This document shows positions 16,268 through 24,289 of a stretch of 34,634 nucleotides of DNA, in pieces. Source of the stretch: Eggerthellaceae bacterium (GTDB taxonomy: Bacteria; Actinomycetota; Coriobacteriia; Coriobacteriales; Eggerthellaceae); NCBI GenBank assembly GCA_017459925.1, contig JAFUCC010000131.1, positions 1-34,634 on the forward strand. Reading direction: 5' to 3'. A program made the position numbers and the translations under genes. How positions within the stretch are numbered: position 1 is the first letter of the stretch; the number at the start of each line of letters is the position of its first letter. Under the pieces are notes generated by a model. That model saw only the letters and a program-made list of their open reading frames with translations. It was not told the DNA's origin and made no database searches.

Positions 16268-16753
16268 TCGAACCTCCTATCTGCGGTTGACGTGAGCTTC
16301 ATTCTACAGTCCTTTCGCGGACGTTCGCTTGATAGGAGAAAAGGATGAGAACGCGTTGCTGTGATGTCGCGTAAACGTGAAATCACGACATGGCGTGGCG
16401 TGATTCTGCGGATGTGTGTAGCCGTTTAAGGATATCGATGCGAAAACGACATTCTGCGGGACTTGTGTACGAGTGCGTACATGGTCGGCGGCCTTTCCGG
16501 CATGTTATTGAAGATGTGTACGTCCGAACAAGTAAGTGCCGCTACATTTCCCGTTCAGAATGCCAATCTTGCGCTTTTTACGTGACTAATGGCGTCTTTT
16601 GTGGGTTGTGAACGGCCTTGCTACAATGAATCCATCATGGGAAGGGGAGTTGCCCAAAGCTTCATCTGGAAACGGGCTTTTAAACTGCTCGCGACAGTGC
16701 TTTAGGGGCGCCTCGGCAAAACATCATGGCGGGCATACGAGAAGGAGGGCGCG
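16268..16753. other. 486-bp divergent intergenic region with nested dyads and a promoter
   Basis: I see no credible gene here; an open frame at 16390-16611 has no ribosome site. CGTGA/TCACG forms a 12-nt dyad at 16376-16387, nested in a wider ATGTCG (16364-16369)/CGACAT (16386-16391) pair, which looks like an operator. A reverse-strand -10-like TAGAAT lies at 16301-16306. The forward promoter is listed separately. Confidence 0.5.
16599..16627 (+). promoter_or_regulatory. Sigma-70-type promoter of the radical SAM gene
   Basis: TTGTGG (16599-16604), a 17-bp spacer, then TACAAT (16622-16627). The start codon lies 127 bp further on, leaving an untranslated leader of about 115 nt, long enough for a regulatory RNA structure, though I could not identify one. 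Confidence 0.5.
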
Positions 16754-17647
16754 ATGCATTATTCGGGGTTGACGTTCAGGCCACCATACGAGGAGCGGTC
16801 GCTGCTTTTGCAGGTGACGACCGGGTGCAGCCATAACGCGTGCACGTTCTGCAGCATGTACCAAGACGTGCCGTTTTCCGTTTCGCCGATGGAAGAGGTG
16901 GAGGAGGACATCGCCTACGTTGCGCGCCACCGCACGCTGCACAAGCGCGTGTTCCTGGTGAACGGCGACGCGTTTTGCCTAAGCACCGATAGGCTCGTTC
17001 GCATTGCAGAGCTCATCCACGAACAGCTGCCGCGCATCGAGACCATTGGCGGGTACGCGTCGATCAACAACATCCTGACCAAGAGCGCAGACGAGCTGCG
17101 CATGTTGGCCGAGCTCGGGTACGCCGATTTCAACATCGGTTTGGAATCGGGGCTCGACGACGTGCTCGCGTTCATGAACAAGGGCTACACGCTCGAGCAG
17201 GCGCGCGAGGCGCTGGCCCGCCTGAACGAGGCGGGCATGCCGTTCAACCTGAACATCATCACGTGTGCCGCCGGGCGCGGGCGCACGATCGAGCACGCGG
17301 AAGCCAACGCGGCCATCGTGAACGAGGCGAACCCGACGCTCATATTCGTGTCGCCGCTGCATGTGGACAAAGGCGCGAAGCTCGAGCAGTTCGTCGAAGA
17401 CGGCACGTTCGAGGAATGCACGCTGCGTGACTACATCACCGAGGAAATCGAGTTCCTGAAGCGCCTCGAGGTGACCGACTGCTGGTTCTTCGGGTTGCAC
17501 GTCTCGAACCCGGTGCGCGTATCGGGCACGCTGCCGCAGGACAAGGAGCTGCTGATCCAGGAGCTCGAGCACGGCCTGTACCGTTTCCCGTCGTGGCAGC
17601 TCGACACGGTGCCCAACAAAGCCGCCGAAGGCCGCATCATCGTGTAG
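16754..17647 (+). CDS. Radical SAM protein with a CX4CX2C cluster site
   Basis: A 297-residue radical SAM enzyme. Cys25, Cys30 and Cys33 (TGCSHNACTFCSMY) bind the [4Fe-4S] that cleaves S-adenosylmethionine; the CX4CX2C spacing differs from the textbook CX3CX2C but is a pattern I associate with one group of COG1032-like radical SAM proteins. The barrel follows, with LVNGDAF near 69-75 and the NIGLESGLDDVL segment near 131-142. There is no B12-binding or second-cluster domain: the few later cysteines are scattered. GGAGGG precedes ATG 16754. It is a single-gene unit with its own promoter. The reaction is not known. Confidence 0.87.
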   Translation: MHYSGLTFRPPYEERSLLLQVTTGCSHNACTFCSMYQDVPFSVSPMEEVEEDIAYVARHRTLHKRVFLVNGDAFCLSTDRLVRIAELIHEQLPRIETIGGYASINNILTKSADELRMLAELGYADFNIGLESGLDDVLAFMNKGYTLEQAREALARLNEAGMPFNLNIITCAAGRGRTIEHAEANAAIVNEANPTLIFVSPLHVDKGAKLEQFVEDGTFEECTLRDYITEEIEFLKRLEVTDCWFFGLHVSNPVRVSGTLPQDKELLIQELEHGLYRFPSWQLDTVPNKAAEGRIIV

Positions 17648-17719
17648 CATGTGCGATCTGGGAGCAGACTAATCCTCTAGCCGTTAAAGAGTTCCTTTAG
17701 AACGCCCTTGCAGAGTGGC

Positions 17720-18805
17720 CTATGCGAGAATTGCCTGAATCTGGACGTTCTTCAGGCGGTTGACGGCTTCGAGCTTCCATGCGGGGTAGCCCAGCCCGGG
17801 ATCGGTGTACTCGAAGCCCTCGAGCGCGACGAGCTTCGCGCGAATGGCGGGCGTTATGATCTCGCGGGCGATGGCGACGAAGTCGGTGCCGATCTTGGGT
17901 CCGATGAGGCGCAGGTACTCGTCAAAGTCGTCGCCTTCCATCATCATGGGCAGGCAGGCCATGTTGTGGTCGAACAGGGGCGCCATGTGGATAATCTCGC
18001 CTGTGGCGTTATTCACCAGGAAGCCGTAATTCCCCGAATGCCGGTCGACGTTGGCCATGACGGCATCCATCACGACCATCTCGCGGAAACGTTCCTCGGA
18101 ATCGTGTTGAGCGCAGAAATCGAGCATATCGCGAACGCCGAATGGGCCACTGAAAAAGCGATGTGCCGATACGAATCCGAACTCTTCGGTGGTGAACATT
18201 GGGCATTTGCTCGCGAGCTTGCCGTGGTAGCGGACGATTTCGTAGGGGACGTGGTCGACCTTGGCGGCAGCAAGGATACTCGAGGCGAGTGCTTCGGAAT
18301 AGGGCTCGAGGCCGGCGTTGGCGTAGCCTTCCGACCCGCGTTTGAGAAGCGAGATTTGATCGTCCTCACGTATCCAGCATTTTGCAAACGAACCAGATGT
18401 TGCGAACTCAGGCGAAGTCGGCGAGTTCTCGCGCCCGTACATGCCGGTGCCATCGAAGGCGATGCGTGCGATGACGTCGTCGAAGGGGTTTCGGTACAGC
18501 GACACGCTGTCCCACGTTAGGTCCTCGTCGACTCGTTTCATCCAGAATGTGTCAGTGAGCGAGAGGCAGCGCGCCATACCGATGAAATCGTGCCTGGTGT
18601 TCAGACCGAGTTCGCGCATGAGCTTTTGAATCGAGGCGCGGTGCTTTGCTATCTGACGGCCGTCAATCCAGTCGTCGATGCTGACGAAGCCATACGGCAG
18701 GTAGGAGTCGAATTGCTCGACGAGGGTGTAGCGGTAATCGTCGAAATCTTGCGTTTCCTCGTATGTGGCTACAACGACATCTTTGTTCATCAGCTGGTAA
18801 AGCAC
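17720..18805 (-). CDS. HipA-like kinase domain protein
   Basis: A 361-residue protein with a HipA-type kinase core. Putative ATP-site Lys142 (TSGSFAKCW), catalytic Asp254 and Asn259 (VDRHSGNYGFLVN) and metal-binding Asp279 (APLFDHN) are all present, so it should be active. GTG 18805 is chosen because AGGAGG (18814-18819) lies 8 bases upstream; a GTG at 18814 would overlap that site. No HipB-type antitoxin gene is adjacent. It lies 70 bases behind the AAA-type ATPase gene, on the same strand, and probably in the same transcript. The N-terminal 110 residues have no recognised motif. Known relatives phosphorylate tRNA synthetases or other proteins; the target here is unknown. Confidence 0.8.
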   Translation of the reverse strand: MLYQLMNKDVVVATYEETQDFDDYRYTLVEQFDSYLPYGFVSIDDWIDGRQIAKHRASIQKLMRELGLNTRHDFIGMARCLSLTDTFWMKRVDEDLTWDSVSLYRNPFDDVIARIAFDGTGMYGRENSPTSPEFATSGSFAKCWIREDDQISLLKRGSEGYANAGLEPYSEALASSILAAAKVDHVPYEIVRYHGKLASKCPMFTTEEFGFVSAHRFFSGPFGVRDMLDFCAQHDSEERFREMVVMDAVMANVDRHSGNYGFLVNNATGEIIHMAPLFDHNMACLPMMMEGDDFDEYLRLIGPKIGTDFVAIAREIITPAIRAKLVALEGFEYTDPGLGYPAWKLEAVNRLKNVQIQAILA

Positions 18806-18875
18806 CGTGCTCACCTCCTCTTCTGCCCGTGCTATGCGCGCCCATTATACCGCGATGGTTCAGATTGAAGGCTTG

Positions 18876-19967
18876 TTACGCTTCGCGCAAGTATTCCCTC
18901 AGCATGGGCATTTCGAAATCGACGAGACCCATGCGCACTTCGAAGATGATGCCGAACTCTATGAGCCGCTTGCGCAGGTTCGAGGCGTTTGTCATGCCGA
19001 TGCCCAAGCGCTTTGCTATCTCGCTCGTCGTGCTGGGGCCGTCGTCTTGGGCCATGGCCTGGAGGTACTGCAGCTCGCGCGGTCGCAGCTCCATCAGGGT
19101 CGGTTGGAACACCGAGCGCTCCATCTCCCGCATGGCAAGCTGTATGGCGCGCTGTGCGTCTGCTTCGGAGAGCGAATCGTCGGGCGAGCCTTGACGCCAC
19201 AGGTAGTAGCCGACGAGCTGGATGGCGAAGGCGAATCCGCGCGTCGATTCTGCTGCCAGCGCCAGAGCCTCGTCGCTGATGGTGCGTCCGTTCTCCTCGA
19301 GCGTCGCGGCCAACGCCTGCTCGACTTCGATTTGGGGGATCGGGTCCATGGGGCGCTGGAACGCCCTGCGGATGAACGACACGTTCTCGTCGAGCAGCAG
19401 CGTCGATACTCGGCTTGGCAAACCGGCCAGAAGCAGGGCAACGTCGCGGTCTTCGCGCGTAAAGTGCTGGTAGGCGTCGATGAACTCTGCGAACTCGGCG
19501 CAATTAGGGTTCACCTCGTCGACCGTGAAGAGAAGGCCGACGTTTTGAGCGTTGAGCTCGTCTAGTATCGTCGACATCCGTTGTCGCCAGGTAGGGGAGA
19601 CTTGCTTGATTTCGCGCGTAGCGCTAACGGGTCCGACCGTTGCGGAGACTATGTCTGACTTTGGTTCTTGCAATAGTAAATGACCAGCGTTCGAACGCAC
19701 TTGCCACAATACTTCATCGAGCATCCCGTCGCGTGCGGAGACGTTCACGCTAATCCATCCTTGTTCTGCAGCGATGCGCGATATGGCAGTGAGCATGACG
19801 GTTTTCCCAGACCCCCTGGGGCCGACGAAAATGGTCGACCTGTTCGGATCGCCTGGAAGGTTCGCAAGGCCGCCTACAACGTCGTCGATGTAGTCGGTTC
19901 GCCCTGCAAGCATGTAAGGAACATGCCCGAATGTGGGTGTGAACGGGTTAGCTGCTTTTGATGTCAT
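18876..19967 (-). CDS. AAA/STAND-type ATPase with C-terminal winged helix
   Basis: A 363-residue P-loop ATPase. Walker A is GPRGSGKT at 49-56, Walker B is LLFTVDE at 145-151, and LLLAGLP at about 179-185 fits a sensor-1 strand. The C-terminal 70 residues (STTSEIAKRLGIGMTNASNLRKRL and beyond) look like a winged helix. This is the layout of Orc1/Cdc6-like archaeal-type ATPases found in bacteria. ATG 19967 follows AGAGGAG; an in-frame upstream start has no such site. It is first in an operon with the HipA-like kinase, behind three phased 10-bp repeats. A nucleotide-switch regulator that controls the kinase is a reasonable guess. Confidence 0.82.
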   Translation of the reverse strand: MTSKAANPFTPTFGHVPYMLAGRTDYIDDVVGGLANLPGDPNRSTIFVGPRGSGKTVMLTAISRIAAEQGWISVNVSARDGMLDEVLWQVRSNAGHLLLQEPKSDIVSATVGPVSATREIKQVSPTWRQRMSTILDELNAQNVGLLFTVDEVNPNCAEFAEFIDAYQHFTREDRDVALLLAGLPSRVSTLLLDENVSFIRRAFQRPMDPIPQIEVEQALAATLEENGRTISDEALALAAESTRGFAFAIQLVGYYLWRQGSPDDSLSEADAQRAIQLAMREMERSVFQPTLMELRPRELQYLQAMAQDDGPSTTSEIAKRLGIGMTNASNLRKRLIEFGIIFEVRMGLVDFEMPMLREYLREA

Positions 19968-20003
19968 TGCATCTCCTCTGCTTCGTTTTGCCCAAGTGTA
20001 GCA

Positions 20004-20033
20004 GAGATTCATAAAGATTCATATTTACTCATA
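20004..20033. promoter_or_regulatory. Three tandem 10-bp repeats upstream of the ATPase-kinase operon
   Basis: GAGATTCATA (20004-20013), AAGATTCATA (20014-20023) and TTTACTCATA (20024-20033) lie head to tail with an exact 10-bp step, 37-66 bp before the ATPase start. The helical phasing suggests either intrinsic bending or side-by-side binding of one protein. They cover the place where the reverse-strand promoter should be. Confidence 0.6.
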
Positions 20034-20071
20034 TTGATGATTAAACAGGCTCCGTGTTCTTGACTGAAACA

Positions 20072-20086
20072 TGTACGAATCGTACA
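20072..20086. promoter_or_regulatory. 15-nt palindrome upstream of the ATPase-kinase operon
   Basis: TGTACGA (20072-20078), a central A, then TCGTACA (20080-20086), perfectly symmetric. It lies about 105 bp before the ATPase start, beyond the phased repeats. The form is typical of a homodimeric repressor site. Confidence 0.5.
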
Positions 20087-20180
20087 AATGCAGGTTACTC
20101 AAACTCAGCTGATTTGGTTCCCCCGCACATTTCTCGCCGCGCTCTCAGGCGATACAGCCTCCTTAAGCCGTATGAAACGC

Positions 20181-20192
20181 AACAGGTACCAG
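20181..20192. repeat. Half copy of the bracketing palindrome behind the second LysR gene
   Basis: AACAGGTACCAG repeats 12 bases of the 25-nt palindrome of 8268-8292 (left arm plus centre). Like that copy, it lies a few bases beyond the stop codon of a LysR gene (6 bases here, 8 there). The right arm is absent. Confidence 0.4.
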
Positions 20193-20198
20193 CTTCAA

Positions 20199-21044
20199 CT
20201 AGGTTGTCTCGCGGATCCAGGTGACGATTTCGCTTACGCGTTCGGGAGCGTCTTTCAGCGCTACGAGGTAGAACGTGGCGTGCGCTGATGCGTCCTGAAT
20301 GGGGATGGGAATGCGGCCTTCCACGCTGCCGCGGTTTTGCGGCGCATCGGTTGTGAAACCGAGCAGGTCAGAGCTGTGAAGCAGCTGGATGAACACCTCG
20401 CGGTCCTTCTGGAAGATGGCCGTCGCGTTGGGCAGGGCCTCTTCGCACACCTCGCGCCAAAACCCGATTTGCTCGAACACGAGGAACGTCTCGCCGTCGA
20501 TGTCGTTCCAGCTGACGCTTCGCCTGCCAGCGTACTTGCTGGACTTGGGCGCGTACAGCGACAGGCTTTCGGTCATGAGTGGAATGCACTCGCAGTTGGG
20601 AAGCGCGATGGGCTTGCGCGTGATGGCCAGGTCGATCGTGCGGTCGAATAGTGACCGCTCAATCACTTTTTCGTCGAGGATGTCGGGCTCGAGGATCGTG
20701 CCCGGGAAGCGCTCGACGATGCGCGCCGTCAGGTTCCACGTGGGGGCTGGCGCGATCGAGCCTACCTTCACCGTGCGGGCGCGGCGCGCCAGGTCGTCGA
20801 ACGCGTCGCGCATGCGCTGCTCGGCGGCGAGCACGTCGCGCGCGTGCTCGACGGCGATGCGGCCCGCCTCGTTCAACTCGATGCGGTTGCGCGTCCTGTC
20901 GAAGAGGCCCTGGCCGAGGTCTGCTTCCAGGCGCTTTATCGAACGGGAAAGCGATGGCTGCGTGAGGTGAAGCTTTTCCGCAGCCGCTGATATCGTTCCT
21001 TGTCTTTCGACTTCGACAAGCTGTCTTAGTTGCTCGAGTTCCAT
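20199..21044 (-). CDS. LysR-type transcriptional regulator
   Basis: A 281-residue LysR regulator. The N-terminal helix-turn-helix (QGTISAAAEKLHLTQPSLSR near residues 15-34) is followed by the effector-binding domain. ATG 21044 begins MELEQLRQL, the usual LysR start, and has AAGG upstream. It is slightly shorter than the common 295-310 residues but has no internal gap. It is divergent from the aldo/keto reductase at 21338; the gap holds a nested inverted repeat and a T-N11-A site, so it probably controls that gene and itself. The effector is unknown. Confidence 0.9.
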   Translation of the reverse strand: MELEQLRQLVEVERQGTISAAAEKLHLTQPSLSRSIKRLEADLGQGLFDRTRNRIELNEAGRIAVEHARDVLAAEQRMRDAFDDLARRARTVKVGSIAPAPTWNLTARIVERFPGTILEPDILDEKVIERSLFDRTIDLAITRKPIALPNCECIPLMTESLSLYAPKSSKYAGRRSVSWNDIDGETFLVFEQIGFWREVCEEALPNATAIFQKDREVFIQLLHSSDLLGFTTDAPQNRGSVEGRIPIPIQDASAHATFYLVALKDAPERVSEIVTWIRETT

Positions 21045-21059
21045 GAATTTACCTTGTCC

Positions 21060-21230
21060 GATTTGGGTGGTGGCGCCGTTTCGCAGCACGCTGAGGCTAA
21101 CCGCTCCTCGTTCCGGCAGAGCTGCTGCGGAACTCGCTCGCTACGCTCGCTCAGACAGTCCTCGCAAAACCGCTCTGCCTAAACTCGTCGCAGCCTCAGA
21201 GAGCTGCGTAACGGCGCCAGCACCCAAATC
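21060..21230. repeat. 171-nt nested imperfect inverted repeat in the LysR-aldo/keto reductase gap
   Basis: The outer arms 21060-21080 and 21210-21230 pair over 21 positions with one mismatch (GATTTGGGTG side against CACCCAAATC side). Going inward, CGCAGC pairs with GCTGCG, CTGAGGCT with AGCCTCAG, and GGCAGAGC with GCTCTGCC, with unpaired stretches between. No gene lies inside. It begins 16 bases upstream of the LysR start codon, so it may be part of the LysR leader RNA. Confidence 0.88.
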
Positions 21231-21256
21231 TACACTATGCGTCAGATGCATACTGA

Positions 21257-21273
21257 AATGCCTTAACGGCATT
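21257..21273. promoter_or_regulatory. Candidate LysR box (T-N11-A dyad)
   Basis: AATGCC (21257-21262) and GGCATT (21268-21273) form a dyad with a 5-nt centre; T21259 and A21271 give the T-N11-A spacing typical of LysR sites. It lies 65 bp before the aldo/keto reductase start, in the gap shared with the divergent LysR gene. Confidence 0.5.
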
Positions 21274-21337
21274 GTACAAGAGTGAAGACGCATGCAATGC
21301 TATGCGTGTGCGGAAAAGCAAGTAGAGAGGAAGAAAG

Positions 21338-22189
21338 ATGGAATACACGAAGATTGCGGGCAGGCTGGACATGCCGATGCTGGGGTACGGCGTGTTCCAG
21401 ATCGACGACGAGACGACCGAGCGCTGTGTGGGCGATGCTCTGGCTGCCGGCTACCGCCTCATCGACACGGCCCAGGCATACATGAACGAGCGCGGTGTGG
21501 GAGCGGCCATCGCCAAGAGCGGCGTTGCGCGTGAGGACATCTTCCTGGTCGACAAGGTGTGGGTCAGCAACTACGGCGAGGGCAAGACCTACGAGTCCAT
21601 CAAGCAGTCGCTTCAGCTGCTGGGCCTCGATTACATCGACCTCATGCTGCTGCACCAGCCCTACAACGACTATTACGGCGCCTGGCGCGACATGGAACGC
21701 GCGCTCGAAGAGGGCCTCGTGAAGTCGATCGGCGTGAGCAACTTCGATCCGGTGCGCCTGCTCGATCTGTGTACGTTCGCCAAGGTGAAGCCTGCGCTGA
21801 ACCAGGTTGAAACGCACGTGTTCTGGCAGCAGAAGCCGGCGCATGCCAACATGGAGCAGCTCGGCGTGCAACACATGGCATGGGGTCCGTTCGCCGAGGG
21901 CGCCAACGACTTCTTCCACAACCCGCTGCTGGCCGAAGTCGGCGCGAAGTACGGCAAGGGCGTGGGCCAGGTGGCGCTGCGCTACCTCATCGACGAAGGC
22001 GTCGTCGTCATCCCGAAGTCGGTGAAGCCCGAGCGCATGGCCGAGAACTTCGACGTGTTCGATTTCGAGCTCACCGCCGATGACAAGGCGGCCATCGCCG
22101 GTCTCGACACCGACCATTCCATTTGCTACGACCACACCGACCTCACCGTGGTCGGCGGCCTGCTCGGTTTCATCAAGTCGACGATGTAG
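21338..22189 (+). CDS. Aldo/keto reductase (AKR, 2,5-diketogluconate-reductase-like)
   Basis: A 283-residue (beta/alpha)8 oxidoreductase using NADPH. The catalytic set is complete: Asp43 and Tyr48 (LIDTAQAY), Lys73 (VDKVWV) and His106 (LLHQP). Conserved GVSNF near 124-128 and the C-terminal IPKSVKPERMAENFDVFDF cofactor-binding stretch support the assignment. GAGGAAG precedes ATG 21338. Unlike the two other aldo/keto reductases here, it has no ferredoxin tail. Divergent LysR gene upstream, hairpin repeat (22208-22240) directly downstream. Substrate is likely a small carbonyl compound. Confidence 0.9.
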   Translation: MEYTKIAGRLDMPMLGYGVFQIDDETTERCVGDALAAGYRLIDTAQAYMNERGVGAAIAKSGVAREDIFLVDKVWVSNYGEGKTYESIKQSLQLLGLDYIDLMLLHQPYNDYYGAWRDMERALEEGLVKSIGVSNFDPVRLLDLCTFAKVKPALNQVETHVFWQQKPAHANMEQLGVQHMAWGPFAEGANDFFHNPLLAEVGAKYGKGVGQVALRYLIDEGVVVIPKSVKPERMAENFDVFDFELTADDKAAIAGLDTDHSICYDHTDLTVVGGLLGFIKSTM

Positions 22190-22207
22190 AAATCGGCGGA
22201 AGCGTAC

Positions 22208-22240
22208 GTGAACCAAAGAGGAGACTCCCTTTTGGTTCAC
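22208..22240. repeat. 33-nt hairpin repeat behind the aldo/keto reductase (copy 2 of 3)
   Basis: Same sequence as 14499-14531 except for the central base (A instead of T): GTGAACCAAA pairs with TTTGGTTCAC and GGAG with CTCC. It lies 18 bases after a stop codon and 25 bases before the esterase start, so it could end transcription of the aldo/keto reductase. Confidence 0.85.
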
Positions 22241-22264
22241 GATCCGTCTCGGAATGGAGCCAGC

Positions 22265-24241
22265 TTGCGAAAGACGCCCGAAAAGATCTTGCACGTTACC
22301 ATCGCGATGGCAACGTGCATGTTATTGGTTGCGTGCTCTCACGAGCGGCCGAGCACGGGCGGCGGCGAAACGGAGATGAGGCAAGCGATGCACGACGAAG
22401 CTGCTCAAGGCTACGATGCGGGCGTGATTCCCGCAGATTTGGAATACATCCCCGATGGATACGAGGAGCCGGCCGAGCAGGCTGGCGCTCTGGAGATGCT
22501 GACGTATTCGACGTTCGATTCGTTCAATTACGGCCAAGCCGGCCACGAGCTTACCAAGACCGCCTGGGTGTATGTTCCGTACGGCTACGATCCAACCTTG
22601 CAATACGACGTGTTCTACCTGAGCCATGGCGGCTGGGGCGATGAGACGACGCTTATGGGCACCGACGCGAAGCCGACCGCGTTCAAACACGTGATCGATC
22701 ACGCCATCCAGGACGGACGTATCCGCCCTGTCATCATGGTCATGCCGACGTACAACAACCTGAGCCGCGACGATGCAGGCGACTATGCGCTGGCATTGCA
22801 GCTGACCGACAACTTCCACAACGAGTTGGTGAACGACTTGCTTCCGGCCGTCGAGTCGAAGTACTCGACCTACGCAGCCGGCGCGACGCCTGCAGCGCTT
22901 CAGGCGTCGCGTGACCACCGCGGGTTCGGCGGCTTTTCGATGGGGTCGGTCAACACGTGGCACACGTTCCAGTACTGCTTGCCGTACTTCCGCTACTTCA
23001 ACGCGATGAGCGGCGGCGGGCTCGACGGCGGCATGGCGGCGCGAATCGCACAGGAGCAGGGATTTGGCTCACGGGACTTCTTCGTCTTCACTGCTTCGGG
23101 AACGGCCGACTTCGCCTACAGTGGGTTCAGGTCAGGCGTGCTCGCGATGCCGGAATCGTCAGTGGGCTTCTTTGAGCTGGCGGATTCGCAGGATGCGGGC
23201 AACCTCTCGTACCGCGAGCGCGAAGGGTACGAACACGGATACATCGCCGCCAACGAGTACACGTACAACGCCATGCGTTTCTTCTTCAACGGCACGTTCG
23301 GCGTCGATGGTGGGCAGGGCGTTGGAGGTTCGCATGACGCCGATTCTGCCGCGTCCGCGATGTTCGAACTCTACACCGTGTCTTCGCCGGTCGATGACGT
23401 GCGCAACGATCCGGCGTTTGACGGGTATGGTCGGCTCATCTTCCCGGTCGATTACAACATTCCCGCGCGGACCACGCTCGCAGACACGGGCGATTACCTG
23501 ATCTGGTACAACTGCGTGCGGCCCGAGCGTACGGTGGAAATCTGCAATTACCTGAAAGGGCGAGCGCTGGCAGGCGACGTGGTGTTCGTGGATATCTACA
23601 CCGACGAGGAGAAGGCGGCCGATCCGTGGAAAGCCGATACGGGGCTGTTCTTCTTCCGCGGCGAGCCCGGTGCTCGCACGGCCATCGTGAATGCGGGCGG
23701 CGGCTTCTCGTACGTCGGCGCCATGCACGACAGCTTCCCGCATGCGCTCGAGCTGTCGAAGCGCGGTTACAACGCGTTCGCGCTCATATACCGCCCGAGC
23801 GTGCAGACCGCCTGCGAGGACTTGGCGCGCGCAATCGCGTACTTACACGAGCATGCAGGTGAGCTGGGCATCAGCATGGAGGGCTACTCGCTTTGGGGCG
23901 GTTCGGCGGGCGCGCGTATGGCGGCGTGGCTCGGATCGCGCGGCACCGAGGCGTTCGGCGAGGCTGCTTATCCGCGGCCTGCGGCGTGCATCGTGAACTA
24001 CACGGGGCTTTCCGAAGTGACCGGCGACGAGCCGCCGACGTACAGCGCCGTGGGAACCGCCGATGGCATTGCAAGTTATCGCACAATGCAAGACCGCATC
24101 GAGCGGATCCGTGAGAATGGCACGCCTGCGGAAATTGAGGTGTTCGAGGGTTTGCCGCATGGGTTTGGCCTCGGCGAAGGCACGATTGCCGAAGGCTGGT
24201 TCGACCACGCGGTGAAGTTTTGGGAAGATAACATGGTGTAG
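22265..24241 (+). CDS. Two-domain esterase lipoprotein (tandem alpha/beta hydrolases)
   Basis: A 658-residue exported lipoprotein with two hydrolase domains. TTG 22265 is preferred: GGAG (22256-22259) lies 5 bases upstream and the start gives a short positive N-terminus, a hydrophobic core and the lipobox LVAC with Cys24. Residues about 75-345 match the putative-esterase/feruloyl-esterase fold, nucleophile Ser225 in GFSMG and a possible catalytic His324. Residues about 455-658 match acetyl-esterase-type hydrolases, nucleophile Ser547 in GGSAG and His632 (LPHGFGLG), with the oxyanion segment NAGGGF near 476-481. It would sit on the outer face of the membrane and could release acyl or aromatic acids from plant or host esters. 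It lies between the aldo/keto reductases. An ATG 12 codons in from the lipobox cysteine would remove the signal, so the TTG start matters. Confidence 0.85.
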   Translation: MRKTPEKILHVTIAMATCMLLVACSHERPSTGGGETEMRQAMHDEAAQGYDAGVIPADLEYIPDGYEEPAEQAGALEMLTYSTFDSFNYGQAGHELTKTAWVYVPYGYDPTLQYDVFYLSHGGWGDETTLMGTDAKPTAFKHVIDHAIQDGRIRPVIMVMPTYNNLSRDDAGDYALALQLTDNFHNELVNDLLPAVESKYSTYAAGATPAALQASRDHRGFGGFSMGSVNTWHTFQYCLPYFRYFNAMSGGGLDGGMAARIAQEQGFGSRDFFVFTASGTADFAYSGFRSGVLAMPESSVGFFELADSQDAGNLSYREREGYEHGYIAANEYTYNAMRFFFNGTFGVDGGQGVGGSHDADSAASAMFELYTVSSPVDDVRNDPAFDGYGRLIFPVDYNIPARTTLADTGDYLIWYNCVRPERTVEICNYLKGRALAGDVVFVDIYTDEEKAADPWKADTGLFFFRGEPGARTAIVNAGGGFSYVGAMHDSFPHALELSKRGYNAFALIYRPSVQTACEDLARAIAYLHEHAGELGISMEGYSLWGGSAGARMAAWLGSRGTEAFGEAAYPRPAACIVNYTGLSEVTGDEPPTYSAVGTADGIASYRTMQDRIERIRENGTPAEIEVFEGLPHGFGLGEGTIAEGWFDHAVKFWEDNMV

Positions 24242-24269
24242 CCCAAAGGGGATACTCCCCATTGGGCTA
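24239..24269. repeat. 31-nt hairpin repeat overlapping the esterase stop codon (copy 3, divergent)
   Basis: TAGCCCAA (24239-24246) pairs with TTGGGCTA (24262-24269); after an A.A mismatch GGGGA pairs with TCCCC around a TAC loop. It has the same build as the repeats at 14499 and 22208 and includes the esterase's TAG stop codon. Confidence 0.75.
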
Positions 24270-24289
24270 GTCGAGGAGAGAGGATCTGC

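Noticed and set aside
16390..16611. A 73-codon open frame in the gap before the radical SAM gene
   Set aside because: No Shine-Dalgarno site, no recognisable motif, and it overlaps dyad sequences and the forward promoter.
21043..21285. An 80-codon forward open frame across the nested inverted repeat
   Set aside because: It runs through the palindromic blocks in a low-complexity way and has no ribosome site.
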